A DNA stretch of 5,400 nt, taken from NCBI GenBank assembly GCA_018241455.1, contig JAFEDW010000144.1, forward strand, positions 1-5,400. Reading direction: 5' to 3'. This document shows positions 1-5,400 of this stretch, in pieces. The number at the start of each line of letters is the position of its first letter. The first letter of the stretch is position 1. The DNA comes from Pseudomonadota bacterium. GTDB lineage: Bacteria; Pseudomonadota; Gammaproteobacteria; Steroidobacterales; Steroidobacteraceae. Position numbers and translations under genes: made by a program. Below the pieces are notes generated by a model. It saw only the letters and a list, made by a program, of their open reading frames with translations. It was not told the origin of the DNA and made no database searches.

Positions 1-1206
1 CAGCGCCGCCAGGTCGGTGGCCTTGGCGTAATTGACCTGCAGGTACTCGGTGCGGATCGGCGCCAGCTCGGAAATATCCTTCTTCGCCGCGAGGTCGGCC
101 TTCTCGCGCGCCGCCAGCTCATCGGCCGGCGCGACGATGATCACGTTGCCGTCGTGGCGCTTGTCGAGACCCTTGGTGCGCAGCACGATGTCGAGCGCCT
201 GGTCCCACGGCACGCTCTGCAGGCGCAGCGTCACGCTGCCCTTGACCGTGTCGCTGACGACGATGTTCTGGCCGCTGGCATCCGCCAGCAACTGCAGCAC
301 CGCGCGCGTGTCGATGTCCTGGAAGTTCAGCGACAGCTTTTCGCCACTGTAGACCTTCTTGTCGTCGGCCGCGGCCGCGGTCTTGACCGAGGGCTGGATC
401 TCGACGACGTACTGGTCATCGGACTGGTACGCGAGCTGCTGGAAATCGCCGCTGGCATTCAGCACGATGCGCGTGTCGTTGCCGGTGCGCAGCGCGTCGA
501 AGCCGCTGACCGGCGTGCCGAAGTCCTGCGTGTCGTAGCGGCGCGCGAGCTTCTTCGGCAGCGCCGCGTCGGTGAAGTTGACGACGATCTGCGATCCCTG
601 TTGCGTCAGGTTGATCGGCGTGCGCGGATCGGACAGGCGCACGATCAGGCGCCCGACGCCGCCGTCGCCACGACGGAAATCGATGCTGCGGATCTCGCGC
701 GCGCCACTGGCGGCGGCAGCGCCCGAATCGCCGGCCGCGGCGGGAGCGGCGGCGGCCGCCGCGACTTCACCCGGCGAGCCGGCGCCGACGGTGACGATCA
801 GGTCGTTGCCCGAGACGCGCGTCGTGTAGGGCTGCAGCGCGTCGAGGTTCAGCACGATGCGCGTGCGGCCATTGGCCTCGGCGGCCAGCACGGTGTCGAC
901 GCCGGCCGAGGCCACGTCGATGCGATGCGAAGCCAGCGCCAGCGATACGCCGGGCAGGTCGAGCGAGATGCGTGCCGGCTTGTCGATCGTGAAGCTCATC
1001 GGCTCGGGCGCGGGACCGGTCAGGTGCATCGTCAGCTGCACTTGCTTGCCGCCGCCGATGGTCTGCACGTCGATCGACTGCAGCGAATTGGCGCTGGCCG
1101 GGGCGTCGGCCGCCTGGGCACCCTGCATGACGAACGTGGCGGCCAGGCAGGCCAATGCCAGCCCCAGGGCGCTACGCAGGTGTTGGAAGGCGGTTGCTCG
1201 GTTCAT
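1..1206 (-). CDS. pilQ: Type IV pilus secretin PilQ, N-terminal 402 residues (3' end beyond window)
   Basis: PilQ forms the outer-membrane secretin pore through which the type IV pilus exits. The reading frame stays open from ATG at 1206 to base 1. Residues 1-33 are a signal peptide: basic MNR start, hydrophobic LGLALACLAATFV, and a probable cut after AQA (31-33). A first AMIN domain spans about 42-140, starting LQSIDVQTIGGG; AMIN domains bind peptidoglycan. An Ala-rich linker follows (about 143-167), then a second AMIN domain (about 169-270, starting REIRSIDFRRGDGG). The secretin/TonB N-terminal (N0) domain covers about 287-360, with LSLNFQDIDTRAVLQLLAD and VPWDQALDIVL. The next N-domain begins near 386 (TEYLQVNYAKATDLAAL) and is cut by the window edge. 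PilQ proteins are usually about 700 residues, so the pore-forming part is missing here. ATG 1206 is preferred because GGAGAG lies 7 bp upstream. An in-frame ATG at 1221 would add MESKR and cannot be excluded. It is the last gene of pilMNOPQ seen here, 20 bp after pilP. Confidence 0.96.
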   Translation of the reverse strand, partial: MNRATAFQHLRSALGLALACLAATFVMQGAQAADAPASANSLQSIDVQTIGGGKQVQLTMHLTGPAPEPMSFTIDKPARISLDLPGVSLALASHRIDVASAGVDTVLAAEANGRTRIVLNLDALQPYTTRVSGNDLIVTVGAGSPGEVAAAAAAPAAAGDSGAAAASGAREIRSIDFRRGDGGVGRLIVRLSDPRTPINLTQQGSQIVVNFTDAALPKKLARRYDTQDFGTPVSGFDALRTGNDTRIVLNASGDFQQLAYQSDDQYVVEIQPSVKTAAAADDKKVYSGEKLSLNFQDIDTRAVLQLLADASGQNIVVSDTVKGSVTLRLQSVPWDQALDIVLRTKGLDKRHDGNVIIVAPADELAAREKADLAAKKDISELAPIRTEYLQVNYAKATDLAAL

Positions 1207-1213
1207 TCGCTTG

Positions 1214-1219
1214 CTCTCC
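1214..1219 (-). promoter_or_regulatory. Ribosome binding site of pilQ
   Basis: GGAGAG on the minus strand lies 7 bp before the pilQ ATG at 1206, inside the 20-bp pilP-pilQ gap. It favours the 1206 start over the in-frame ATG at 1221, because that ATG overlaps this motif. It also gives pilQ its own initiation site, unlike the more tightly coupled genes upstream. Confidence 0.7.
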
Positions 1220-1226
1220 ATTCCGA

Positions 1227-1745
1227 TCACTCGTTCAGGGCCAGGGCCGCGGGACGTTCGATGTATCCGCCCAGGCCATCGGGAACGAGTTCCGTCAAAC
1301 TGATCTTGTTAGGCGCGATTTCGGTGATGCGGCCGTCGTTCTGGCCGAGATGATTGCCCACCAGCACGCGCTGCACGCGGCCGTCGGCTACCTGCACCAG
1401 GCCGTAGTCATGGCCGTTGAGCTTGAGCGTGCCCACCATCTTGAGCGTGTCGAGCGAGAACTGCTCGAGGAACTCGCGGTTGCGCGTCACTTCGGGACGC
1501 GGCCCGTTGGCGGCGCCGCGCGAACCGCCCGGCACGAACGGCGAACGCATCGACGAGCTCGAGTACACGTAGCTGTCGTAAGGCTTGATCTCCGGCAGCG
1601 GCTCGACGCGGCCGCCCGGCTCTTTCTTGGTCGCCTCGATGAAATTGTTCAGGTCGGCATCGCGCCCGGAACAGCCCGCGAGCACGCCACCGCACAGCGC
1701 CGCGATCGCCACGAACCGCCAGGTCTTGGAGTGATTCTGCTGCAT
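1227..1745 (-). CDS. pilP: Type IV pilus assembly lipoprotein PilP
   Basis: PilP is a periplasmic lipoprotein that links the inner-membrane PilN/PilO complex to the secretin PilQ. The 172-residue protein begins with a lipoprotein signal peptide: basic N-region to R10, hydrophobic core 11-22, and lipobox LAGC with the acylated Cys at 25. A mostly disordered segment follows, with the family pattern DLNNFI..(29-35), PGGRVEPLPEIKPYDSYVY and RSPFVPG; in relatives this part binds PilN/PilO. The C-terminal beta-sandwich, which contacts PilQ, starts near REFLEQFSLDTLKMVGTL. It continues through YGLVQVADGRVQRVLVGNHL and GRITEIAPNKISLTELVPDG, and ends GGYIERPAALAL. Length and motif order match the family. 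The start lies 4 bp after the pilO stop (TAAGCGGATG) with no good Shine-Dalgarno sequence, so translation probably depends on coupling to pilO. The residue after Cys25 is Ser, which by the simple +2 rule predicts outer-membrane sorting, whereas PilP is usually described at the inner membrane. Confidence 0.96.
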   Translation of the reverse strand: MQQNHSKTWRFVAIAALCGGVLAGCSGRDADLNNFIEATKKEPGGRVEPLPEIKPYDSYVYSSSSMRSPFVPGGSRGAANGPRPEVTRNREFLEQFSLDTLKMVGTLKLNGHDYGLVQVADGRVQRVLVGNHLGQNDGRITEIAPNKISLTELVPDGLGGYIERPAALALNE

Positions 1746-1749
1746 CCGC

Positions 1750-2412
1750 TTAGCCCGCCGGCCGCCTGGCCGCCTGTTCGCTCTTGCGCCGATCGGCCTC
1801 GGCCTGCGCGACTTCCTCGTCGTCGAGGTAGCGATAGGTCTTGGCCGTCAGGTCCATCTGCAATTGGTCGAATGCGCCGCCGGTCTTGTTGGCCGGCGTG
1901 ATCTTCACGTCGTGCAGCGTCACGATGCGCGGCAGCGCCGCGATGCCGCTGACGAAGGCGCCGAACTGGTGATAGCTGCCGGCGAAGCGGATCTTGATCG
2001 GCCGCTCGGCATAGAAGTCCTTGCGCACTTCGGTCTGCGGCTGGAACAGCTTCTGGTCGAGCGCGGCCGCGAGGCCGGTCTGCGAGATGTCGACCAGCAG
2101 GTTGTCGACCTCGGTCTTGCTCGGCAGCTGGCGCAGCATCGCGCCGAACGACTTCTCGATGTCCGCGAGCTGCTGCTTGTAGACCTCGAGGTTCGTGGCC
2201 TTGGCGTGCTTGGAACGGAATTCGTTGCGCAGCGACTGTTCCTGGTCCTGCAAGCCCTGCAGCTGCGGGTTCAGGTCGGTCCACACGAAGAAGTACGAGG
2301 CCAGGATCGTCAGCAGCACGAAGCACACGGCGACCGTGCCGGCGCGCACCGCGAACGGCCAACGGCCCGGGTCGCGCGGATCGAGTGCGCGCAGTTCTTC
2401 AATGAAGCTCAT
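1750..2412 (-). CDS. pilO: Type IV pilus inner-membrane assembly protein PilO
   Basis: PilO pairs with PilN in the inner membrane and, with PilM and PilP, forms the alignment subcomplex that joins the pilus motor platform to PilQ. The 220-residue protein has a short cytoplasmic N-terminus (1-21, including DPGRWPFAVR) and one transmembrane helix at about 24-44 (TVAVCFVLLTILASYFFVW). A periplasmic coiled coil follows (about 48-95, from LNPQLQGLQDQEQSLRNEF to the conserved KSFGAMLRQLPSKTEV). The ferredoxin-like dimerisation domain fills about 98-195, with LLVDISQTGLAAAL, GSYHQFGAFVSGIAALPRIVTLHDV and LTAKTYRYLD. The charged tail (EEVAQAEADRRKSEQAARR) looks unstructured. Its ATG overlaps the pilN stop by 4 bp (ATGA, 2409-2412), which implies translational coupling. 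A G-rich stretch just upstream (GGGGGTGGG) may act as a weak ribosome binding site. pilP follows after 4 bp. Confidence 0.96.
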   Translation of the reverse strand: MSFIEELRALDPRDPGRWPFAVRAGTVAVCFVLLTILASYFFVWTDLNPQLQGLQDQEQSLRNEFRSKHAKATNLEVYKQQLADIEKSFGAMLRQLPSKTEVDNLLVDISQTGLAAALDQKLFQPQTEVRKDFYAERPIKIRFAGSYHQFGAFVSGIAALPRIVTLHDVKITPANKTGGAFDQLQMDLTAKTYRYLDDEEVAQAEADRRKSEQAARRPAG

Positions 2413-3014
2413 TGCCCACCCCCGGTGCGCGCTCCGTGCCTGGGCTTGGCTGCGATCGTGTCGTCATCGTCACCGCTGGTGGTCACCTGCGAGGCGTCGA
2501 GCACGAAACTGTTGCCGACCGTGTTGCCCGGCTTGCTCTCGACCACTTCGAGCTCGGGGTCCTTCATCCACTGCGAGGCCGAGATCGCGCGCATGAACGT
2601 CGACACGCGCGTCGACGACTGCGCCACGCCCTCGAACTTCAGCTTCTTGCCATCCTGCGTGAATGACGTGAGGTAGGTGCCGTCGGGCATGGTCTTGGTG
2701 ATCTCGTCGAAAAGGTGCACGACTTCCGAGCGCGAGCGCTGCAGCTTCTCGATCACCTGCATGCGCGCGATGAAACGCTGCTTCTGCGACTCGAGGTCGT
2801 TGATCTGCTCGATCTGCCGGTCGACGATCTTGATCTCGACGCGCAGCCGGTCGTTGCGCGCTTCCTGCGAACTGATCATCGACTTGAACAGCAGGTAGCA
2901 GGCGAAGGCCACGACCAGCGCGCCGATCGCCGCGCCGCCGAGGGCCACGAAAAACGCCAGCTTGCGCTCTTTGCGCTGCTGCTCGCGCCAGGGCAATAGA
3001 TTTATGCGTGGCAT
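2409..3014 (-). CDS. pilN: Type IV pilus inner-membrane assembly protein PilN
   Basis: PilN recruits PilM through its cytoplasmic tail and forms a heterodimer with PilO in the periplasm. The 201-residue protein opens with the family signature RINLLPWRE (3-11); in known PilM-PilN structures the INLLP segment inserts into PilM. A very basic stretch follows (REQQRKERK), then a single transmembrane helix at about 19-43. A coiled coil covers about 50-95 (ARNDRLRVEIKIVDRQIEQI and onward). The ferredoxin-like domain runs from about 97 to 175 (VVHLFDEITKTMPDGTYLTS, then KLKFEGVAQSSTRVSTFMRA, ending NSFVLDASQV). A hydrophilic tail of about 22 residues follows, with four aspartates at 182-185; it looks disordered and its role is unknown to me. 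The ATG is separated from the pilM TGA by one base, and a possible ribosome binding site (GCGGAG) lies 11 bp upstream inside pilM. The stop overlaps the pilO start as ATGA. Confidence 0.97.
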   Translation of the reverse strand: MPRINLLPWREQQRKERKLAFFVALGGAAIGALVVAFACYLLFKSMISSQEARNDRLRVEIKIVDRQIEQINDLESQKQRFIARMQVIEKLQRSRSEVVHLFDEITKTMPDGTYLTSFTQDGKKLKFEGVAQSSTRVSTFMRAISASQWMKDPELEVVESKPGNTVGNSFVLDASQVTTSGDDDDTIAAKPRHGARTGGGQ

Positions 3015-3015
3015 G

Positions 3016-4080
3016 TCAGTCGAAACTCCGCAGGGCCAGGCCGCAGGCCGTCAACAGGGCCGTGGCATCACGCTGCACCGCCTGCGCGCGCGCGCGCGAG
3101 GACAGCACCATCTGGCCCAGCGGGTCGCCCTTTTCGGCGCTGATGCCCACTCGGCTCTGGATCACGTCGGCGACACCCGGCACGTTGCCGCAGCCGCCGC
3201 AGATCAGGATCTTCTCCGGCTGCTCGCGCCCGCTGCCCGAGGCCAGGTAGAACTGCAGCGATCGGCTGATCTGCTGCGTCATGTCGTCGATGAACGGATC
3301 GAGCACTTCGGCCTGGTAGTTGCCGGGCAGGCCGCCTTCCTTCTTGGCGCGGCCGGCCTCTTCCATCGTCAGGCCGTAGGTGCGCATGATTTCCTCGGTG
3401 AGCAGCTGCCCGCCGAACGCGAAATCACGCGTGTAGATGATCTTGAGGTTGCGCAGCACGCTGAACGTGGTGCTGCTGGCGCCGAAGTCGGCGACCGCGA
3501 TCGTGCGGTCGATGCCGCCGTCGGGCATCTGGTGCGTCATCAGCTTGCAGGCGTTCTCGAGCGCGAAGGCCTCGACGTCGACGATGCGCGCGTTCAGTCC
3601 GGCCGCAGCCACCGCCGCGCGGCGCTGCTCGACGTTGTCGGTGCGCGAAGCGACCAGCAGCACGTCGACCGACTCGTTGTCTTTCTCCGACGGGCCGAGC
3701 ACTTCGAAGTCGTAGCTCACTTCGTCCATCGGGAAGGGGATGTACTGGTCGGCCTGCATCTCGACCTGCGCCTCGAGGTCCGCATCGCGCAGTCCCTTCG
3801 GCATCTGGATCACCTTGGTGATCGCCGCGTCGCCGCTGATCGCGATCGCGACTTCGCTGCTCGCCGCGCCCGAGCGTTTGACGGCGCGACGAATCGCTTC
3901 GCCGACCGCTTGCGGATCGACGATCGTCTTCTCGTTCATTGAATTGGCCGGCGTCGGCTCAGCCGCGTAGGATTCAACGCGGTAGTGGCCACCGGAACTG
4001 ATCAGCTCGATCAGCTTGATCGAGGAGGTCGTTATATCCAACCCCAGCAACTGGCGGTTCTTACGCGAGAACAGGAACAC
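3016..4080 (-). CDS. pilM: Type IV pilus actin-like ATPase PilM
   Basis: PilM is a cytoplasmic FtsA/actin-fold protein that binds the PilN tail and couples the pilus motor platform to the membrane complex. The 354-residue protein carries the nucleotide-binding motifs of the family. Phosphate-1 is GLDITTSSIKLIEL (13-26, Asp15), phosphate-2 is AVADFGASSTT around Asp198, and the adenosine motif is ICGGCGNVPG with Gly295-Gly296. Other family segments are ADQYIPFPMDEVSYDFEVLG, GLNARIVDVEAFALENA, FGGQLLTEEIMRTYGL and the C-terminus TACGLALRSFD. The start is GTG at 4080: a strong Shine-Dalgarno sequence precedes it, and an in-frame TAA lies only four codons upstream, so no longer start is possible. 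It is the first gene of pilMNOPQ, read from an AT-rich gap shared with divergent ponA. A run of alternating GC (3084-3098) encodes an Arg/Ala stretch near the C-terminus. Confidence 0.97.
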   Translation of the reverse strand: MFLFSRKNRQLLGLDITTSSIKLIELISSGGHYRVESYAAEPTPANSMNEKTIVDPQAVGEAIRRAVKRSGAASSEVAIAISGDAAITKVIQMPKGLRDADLEAQVEMQADQYIPFPMDEVSYDFEVLGPSEKDNESVDVLLVASRTDNVEQRRAAVAAAGLNARIVDVEAFALENACKLMTHQMPDGGIDRTIAVADFGASSTTFSVLRNLKIIYTRDFAFGGQLLTEEIMRTYGLTMEEAGRAKKEGGLPGNYQAEVLDPFIDDMTQQISRSLQFYLASGSGREQPEKILICGGCGNVPGVADVIQSRVGISAEKGDPLGQMVLSSRARAQAVQRDATALLTACGLALRSFD

Positions 4081-4085
4081 GTTTT

Positions 4086-4094
4086 CCCTTCCTT
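4086..4094 (-). promoter_or_regulatory. Ribosome binding site of pilM
   Basis: AAGGAAGGG on the minus strand ends 5 bp before GTG 4080; its AGGAAG core is 7 bp away. With the in-frame TAA at its upstream edge, it fixes the GTG start of pilM. This is the strongest purine-rich initiation signal in the pil operon here and may compensate for the GTG codon. Confidence 0.75.
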
Positions 4095-4108
4095 ATCAGT
4101 AAGATACA

Positions 4109-4121
4109 CGCCACAGTGGCG
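4109..4121. repeat. 13-bp palindrome in the pilM leader
   Basis: CGCCACAGTGGCG has 6-bp perfect arms around a single central base. It lies 29 bp upstream of the pilM GTG, between the candidate pilM promoter and its ribosome binding site. The one-base centre suits a protein-binding site better than an RNA hairpin, since a loop would have to open some of the stem. No family of regulator can be assigned. Confidence 0.5.
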
Positions 4122-4143
4122 AATTCATAGGAATGTGCGGACA

Positions 4144-4172
4144 AATATATATCAGCCGTCGGTTAAATTGAA
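4144..4172 (-). promoter_or_regulatory. Candidate sigma70-type promoter for pilMNOPQ
   Basis: On the minus strand, TTCAAT (4172-4167, 3 of 6 matches to TTGACA) is followed after 17 bp by TATATT (4149-4144, 5 of 6 matches to TATAAT). An alternative extended -10, TGA-TATATA (4154-4146), overlaps it. Transcription would start near 4137, leaving a leader of about 57 nt before pilM. The weak -35 suggests low basal activity or help from an activator. This is inferred by eye only. Confidence 0.4.
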
Positions 4173-4196
4173 CGTGAGTCGTCTCACGGATTTAAT
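4168..4196 (+). promoter_or_regulatory. Candidate sigma70-type promoter for ponA
   Basis: TTGAAC (4168-4173, 4 of 6 matches) and TTTAAT (4191-4196, 5 of 6 matches) are spaced by exactly 17 bp. Transcription would start near 4203, giving a leader of about 95 nt before the ponA GTG. Its -35 box overlaps the -35 box of the opposing pilM promoter candidate, so the two may compete for polymerase. The assignment comes from consensus matching by eye. Confidence 0.5.
4173..4188. repeat. Inverted repeat within the ponA promoter spacer
   Basis: CGTGAG-TCGT-CTCACG has perfect 6-bp arms and a 4-bp centre. It fills nearly the whole spacer between the candidate -35 and -10 boxes of ponA and begins at the upstream edge of the pilM promoter. 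A protein bound here would block or modify the ponA promoter. A related TGAGTC recurs at 4200-4205, 25 bp after the copy at 4175-4180. The binding factor is unknown, and arms this short can arise by chance. Confidence 0.45.
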
Positions 4197-4217
4197 TTTT
4201 GAGTCACCATAAACAAA

Positions 4218-4301
4218 ATGCCCACCGCATGCTTAGCCCACAGCCACGCACTTCAGCATGGCGCACGTGCCGTACGCAACAGAGGGAGTGTGAATAGGTG
4301 A
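4218..4301 (+). other. Possible 27-codon leader ORF overlapping the ponA start
   Basis: An ATG at 4218 opens a 27-codon frame ending in TGA at 4299-4301, and that stop overlaps the ponA GTG as GTGA. It lies wholly within the predicted ponA leader. The geometry would allow translational coupling. There is no Shine-Dalgarno sequence before the ATG, the peptide (MPTACLAHSHALQHG...) resembles nothing I know, and the overlap may be accidental. Confidence 0.2.
4282..4288 (+). promoter_or_regulatory. Ribosome binding site of ponA
   Basis: GAGGGAG lies 9 bp before GTG 4298. An in-frame TAG sits immediately before that GTG (4295-4297), so the start cannot be moved upstream. Together they fix the ponA start. 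Confidence 0.7.
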
Positions 4302-5400
4302 AGTCGCGCACTGTGCGTGTCCTGGCGGGCCTTGGCGCGATCGGCGCTGTGCTCTTGTTGGGCATAATCTATGCCTTTTTATCGGCTTATGTGTACTTGG
4401 CGCCGTCGCTCCCGAGTTCGGCGGGCATGCGCACCCTGCCGCTGCAGGTGCCGCTGCGCGTCTACACCCGCAACGGCGCGCTGATCAGCCAGATCGGCGA
4501 GCAGCGCCGCGTGCCGGTCAGCTACGACGAAATCCCCGAGCTGGTGCGCGACGCATTCCTGGCCGCCGAGGATGACCGCTTCTTCCAGCACGGCGGCATC
4601 GACTACTTCAGCGTGATTCGCTCGATCTACGTGGACCTGACCACCGGCGACTACTCGCAGGGCGCCAGCACGATCACGATGCAGACCGCGCGCAACATGT
4701 TCCTGACGCGCGACAAGAACGTCACGCGCAAGCTCCAGGAAATCTTCCTGACGCTGCGCATGGAGAAGAGCTTCACGAAGCAGGAGATCCTCGACACCTA
4801 CCTGAACGTGATTTTCTTCGGCCAACGCGCCTACGGCGTCGCCGCGGCCGCCGAGGTCTACTTCGGCAAATCGCTGAACCAGCTGTCGGTCGCGGAGGCG
4901 GCGATGCTCGCCGGCCTCCCGCAGGCGCCGTCGCGCTACAACCCGGTCACCAGCCCGGAGCGCGCCGCCGAGCGGCGCCACTACGTGTTGCAGCGCATGC
5001 TCGCGCTCCACTTCATCGACGCGGACACCGCGCGGCGCGCGATGGCCGAGCAGATCAACGCGCGCGAGTACGCGCCGCTGTTCGATGTCGAGGCCCCGTA
5101 CGTGGCCGAGATCGCCCGCCAGATCGTCGTCGCGCGCTTCGGCGAAGGCGCGATCAACGCCGGATATCGTGCGATCACGACGATCGATGGGCGCATCCAG
5201 ACTGCCGCCAACCGCGCGCTGCGGCTCGGCCTGATCGAGTACGACCGCCGCCACGGCTACCGCGGCGCGGTGCGTCGCGTGCAGTTCGCCGCCGGCGCCG
5301 AGCCGCACGACATGGAAATGTTGCTGGCCGATCTCTCGCCGGTCGGCAACCTGCAGGCCGCGCTGGTCGTGTCGGTCGCGCCCGCGGCGGCGCGCGTCTA
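4298..5400 (+). CDS. ponA: Class A penicillin-binding protein 1A, N-terminal 367 residues (3' end beyond window)
   Basis: This bifunctional enzyme (also called mrcA) polymerises lipid II into glycan strands and crosslinks peptides on the outer face of the inner membrane. A short basic cytoplasmic tail (MKSRTVR) precedes a single membrane anchor at about 8-33. The glycosyltransferase-51 domain spans about 54-222 and is intact. Motif 1 is AAEDDRFFQHGGID with catalytic Glu91, motif 2 is QGASTITMQ (121-129), and motif 3 is RKLQE with the second Glu at 148. Motif 4 is KQEILDTYLN (161-170), followed by FFGQRAYGVAAAAEVYFGK and LAGLPQAPSRYNP. A linker ends with AGYRAITTID, and from about 322 the sequence enters the OB-like domain typical of PBP1A. 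The transpeptidase (SxxK, SxN, KTG) lies outside the window. The GTG start has an in-frame TAG directly upstream and GAGGGAG 9 bp before it. It is divergent from pilM, a known gammaproteobacterial arrangement. Confidence 0.96.
   Translation, partial: MKSRTVRVLAGLGAIGAVLLLGIIYAFLSAYVYLAPSLPSSAGMRTLPLQVPLRVYTRNGALISQIGEQRRVPVSYDEIPELVRDAFLAAEDDRFFQHGGIDYFSVIRSIYVDLTTGDYSQGASTITMQTARNMFLTRDKNVTRKLQEIFLTLRMEKSFTKQEILDTYLNVIFFGQRAYGVAAAAEVYFGKSLNQLSVAEAAMLAGLPQAPSRYNPVTSPERAAERRHYVLQRMLALHFIDADTARRAMAEQINAREYAPLFDVEAPYVAEIARQIVVARFGEGAINAGYRAITTIDGRIQTAANRALRLGLIEYDRRHGYRGAVRRVQFAAGAEPHDMEMLLADLSPVGNLQAALVVSVAPAAARV

Larger units (their letters stand above)
4081..4297. other. Divergent pilM / ponA intergenic regulatory region
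   Basis: This 217-bp gap is the only non-coding stretch in the window, and its central part (about 4141-4220) is clearly AT-rich against GC-rich genes. Both flanking genes are transcribed away from it, so it must hold promoters for the pil operon and for ponA. Candidate promoters, two short inverted repeats, an ATATATAT run at 4145-4152, a palindrome GCACGTGC at 4263-4270 and a 27-codon leader ORF are described separately. I see no terminator and no RNA gene. Confidence 0.85.

Noticed and set aside
703..780. GC-rich, low-complexity stretch in pilQ as a possible repeat element
   Set aside because: It reads in frame as the Ala/Gly-rich linker between the two AMIN domains, a common flexible linker, with no true repeat unit.
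154..1353. Long plus-strand open frame of 399 codons opposite pilQ and pilP
   Set aside because: It is rich in Arg, Ala, Asp and Val with no recognisable domain and runs antisense to well-supported genes. Such frames are expected on the opposite strand of GC-rich coding DNA.
2962..3942. Plus-strand open frame of 326 codons opposite pilM
   Set aside because: It is an Arg/His/Ala/Asp-rich shadow frame with no motif, and it covers conserved pilM sequence on the other strand.
4096..4128. Minus-strand 10-codon ORF (MNSPLWRVSY) in the pilM leader
   Set aside because: It is too short, has no ribosome binding site, and is easily explained by chance.
4081..4297. Sigma54 promoter or DnaA box in the intergenic gap
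   Set aside because: I searched by eye for GG-N10-GC sigma54 elements and TTATCCACA-like boxes on both strands and found no convincing match.
4379..5308. Minus-strand open frame of 309 codons opposite ponA
   Set aside because: The plus strand encodes an intact glycosyltransferase domain with all its motifs. The antisense frame has shadow composition only.
1..5400. A previously undescribed system, mobile element or CRISPR array
   Set aside because: Every long coding stretch belongs to a known conserved operon or to ponA. There are no insertion sequence ends, spacer arrays, tRNA or rRNA genes, or anomalous genes.

Overview
The window reads as ordinary chromosomal DNA from a high-GC gammaproteobacterium. 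The type IV pilus assembly operon pilMNOPQ lies on the minus strand (about 1-4080). The start of a class A penicillin-binding protein gene, ponA/mrcA, lies on the plus strand (4298 to the window end). A divergent ponA and pilM-Q pair is a known arrangement in Pseudomonas, Xanthomonas and relatives. PilM ends in ACGLALRSFD and is 354 residues long, both as I recall for the Pseudomonas aeruginosa protein. The GC-rich coding DNA and Ala/Arg-rich shadow frames fit a Xanthomonadales- or Pseudomonas-like genome, but I cannot name the genus.

Layout, in transcription order on the minus strand: pilM (4080-3016, GTG start), pilN (3014-2409), pilO (2412-1750), pilP (1745-1227) and pilQ (1206 to beyond base 1). 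The genes are packed tightly: a 1-bp gap, a 4-bp ATGA overlap, a 4-bp gap, then a 20-bp gap that carries a clear ribosome binding site for pilQ. All five should be made from one transcript with translational coupling. PilQ is cut by the window edge after 402 codons; it has its signal peptide, two AMIN domains and the secretin N0 domain, but not the secretin pore. PonA is cut after 367 codons; it has the membrane anchor and a complete glycosyltransferase domain, but not the transpeptidase.

The gene products form the alignment and secretin parts of the pilus machine. PilM is a cytoplasmic actin-like protein that binds the N-terminal tail of PilN. PilN and PilO are inner-membrane proteins with periplasmic ferredoxin-like domains that pair with each other. 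PilP is a lipoprotein linking PilN/PilO to PilQ. PilQ is the outer-membrane channel, with peptidoglycan-binding AMIN domains. PonA makes and crosslinks peptidoglycan, the layer this machine must cross.

The only non-coding stretch is the AT-rich 217-bp gap at 4081-4297. It appears to hold two back-to-back sigma70-type promoters whose -35 boxes overlap. A 16-bp perfect inverted repeat (6-bp arms) sits in the ponA promoter spacer. A second 13-bp palindrome lies in the pilM leader, and a 27-codon leader ORF overlaps the ponA start codon. These regulatory details are the most useful leads. I see no mobile element, CRISPR array, RNA gene or obviously novel system.
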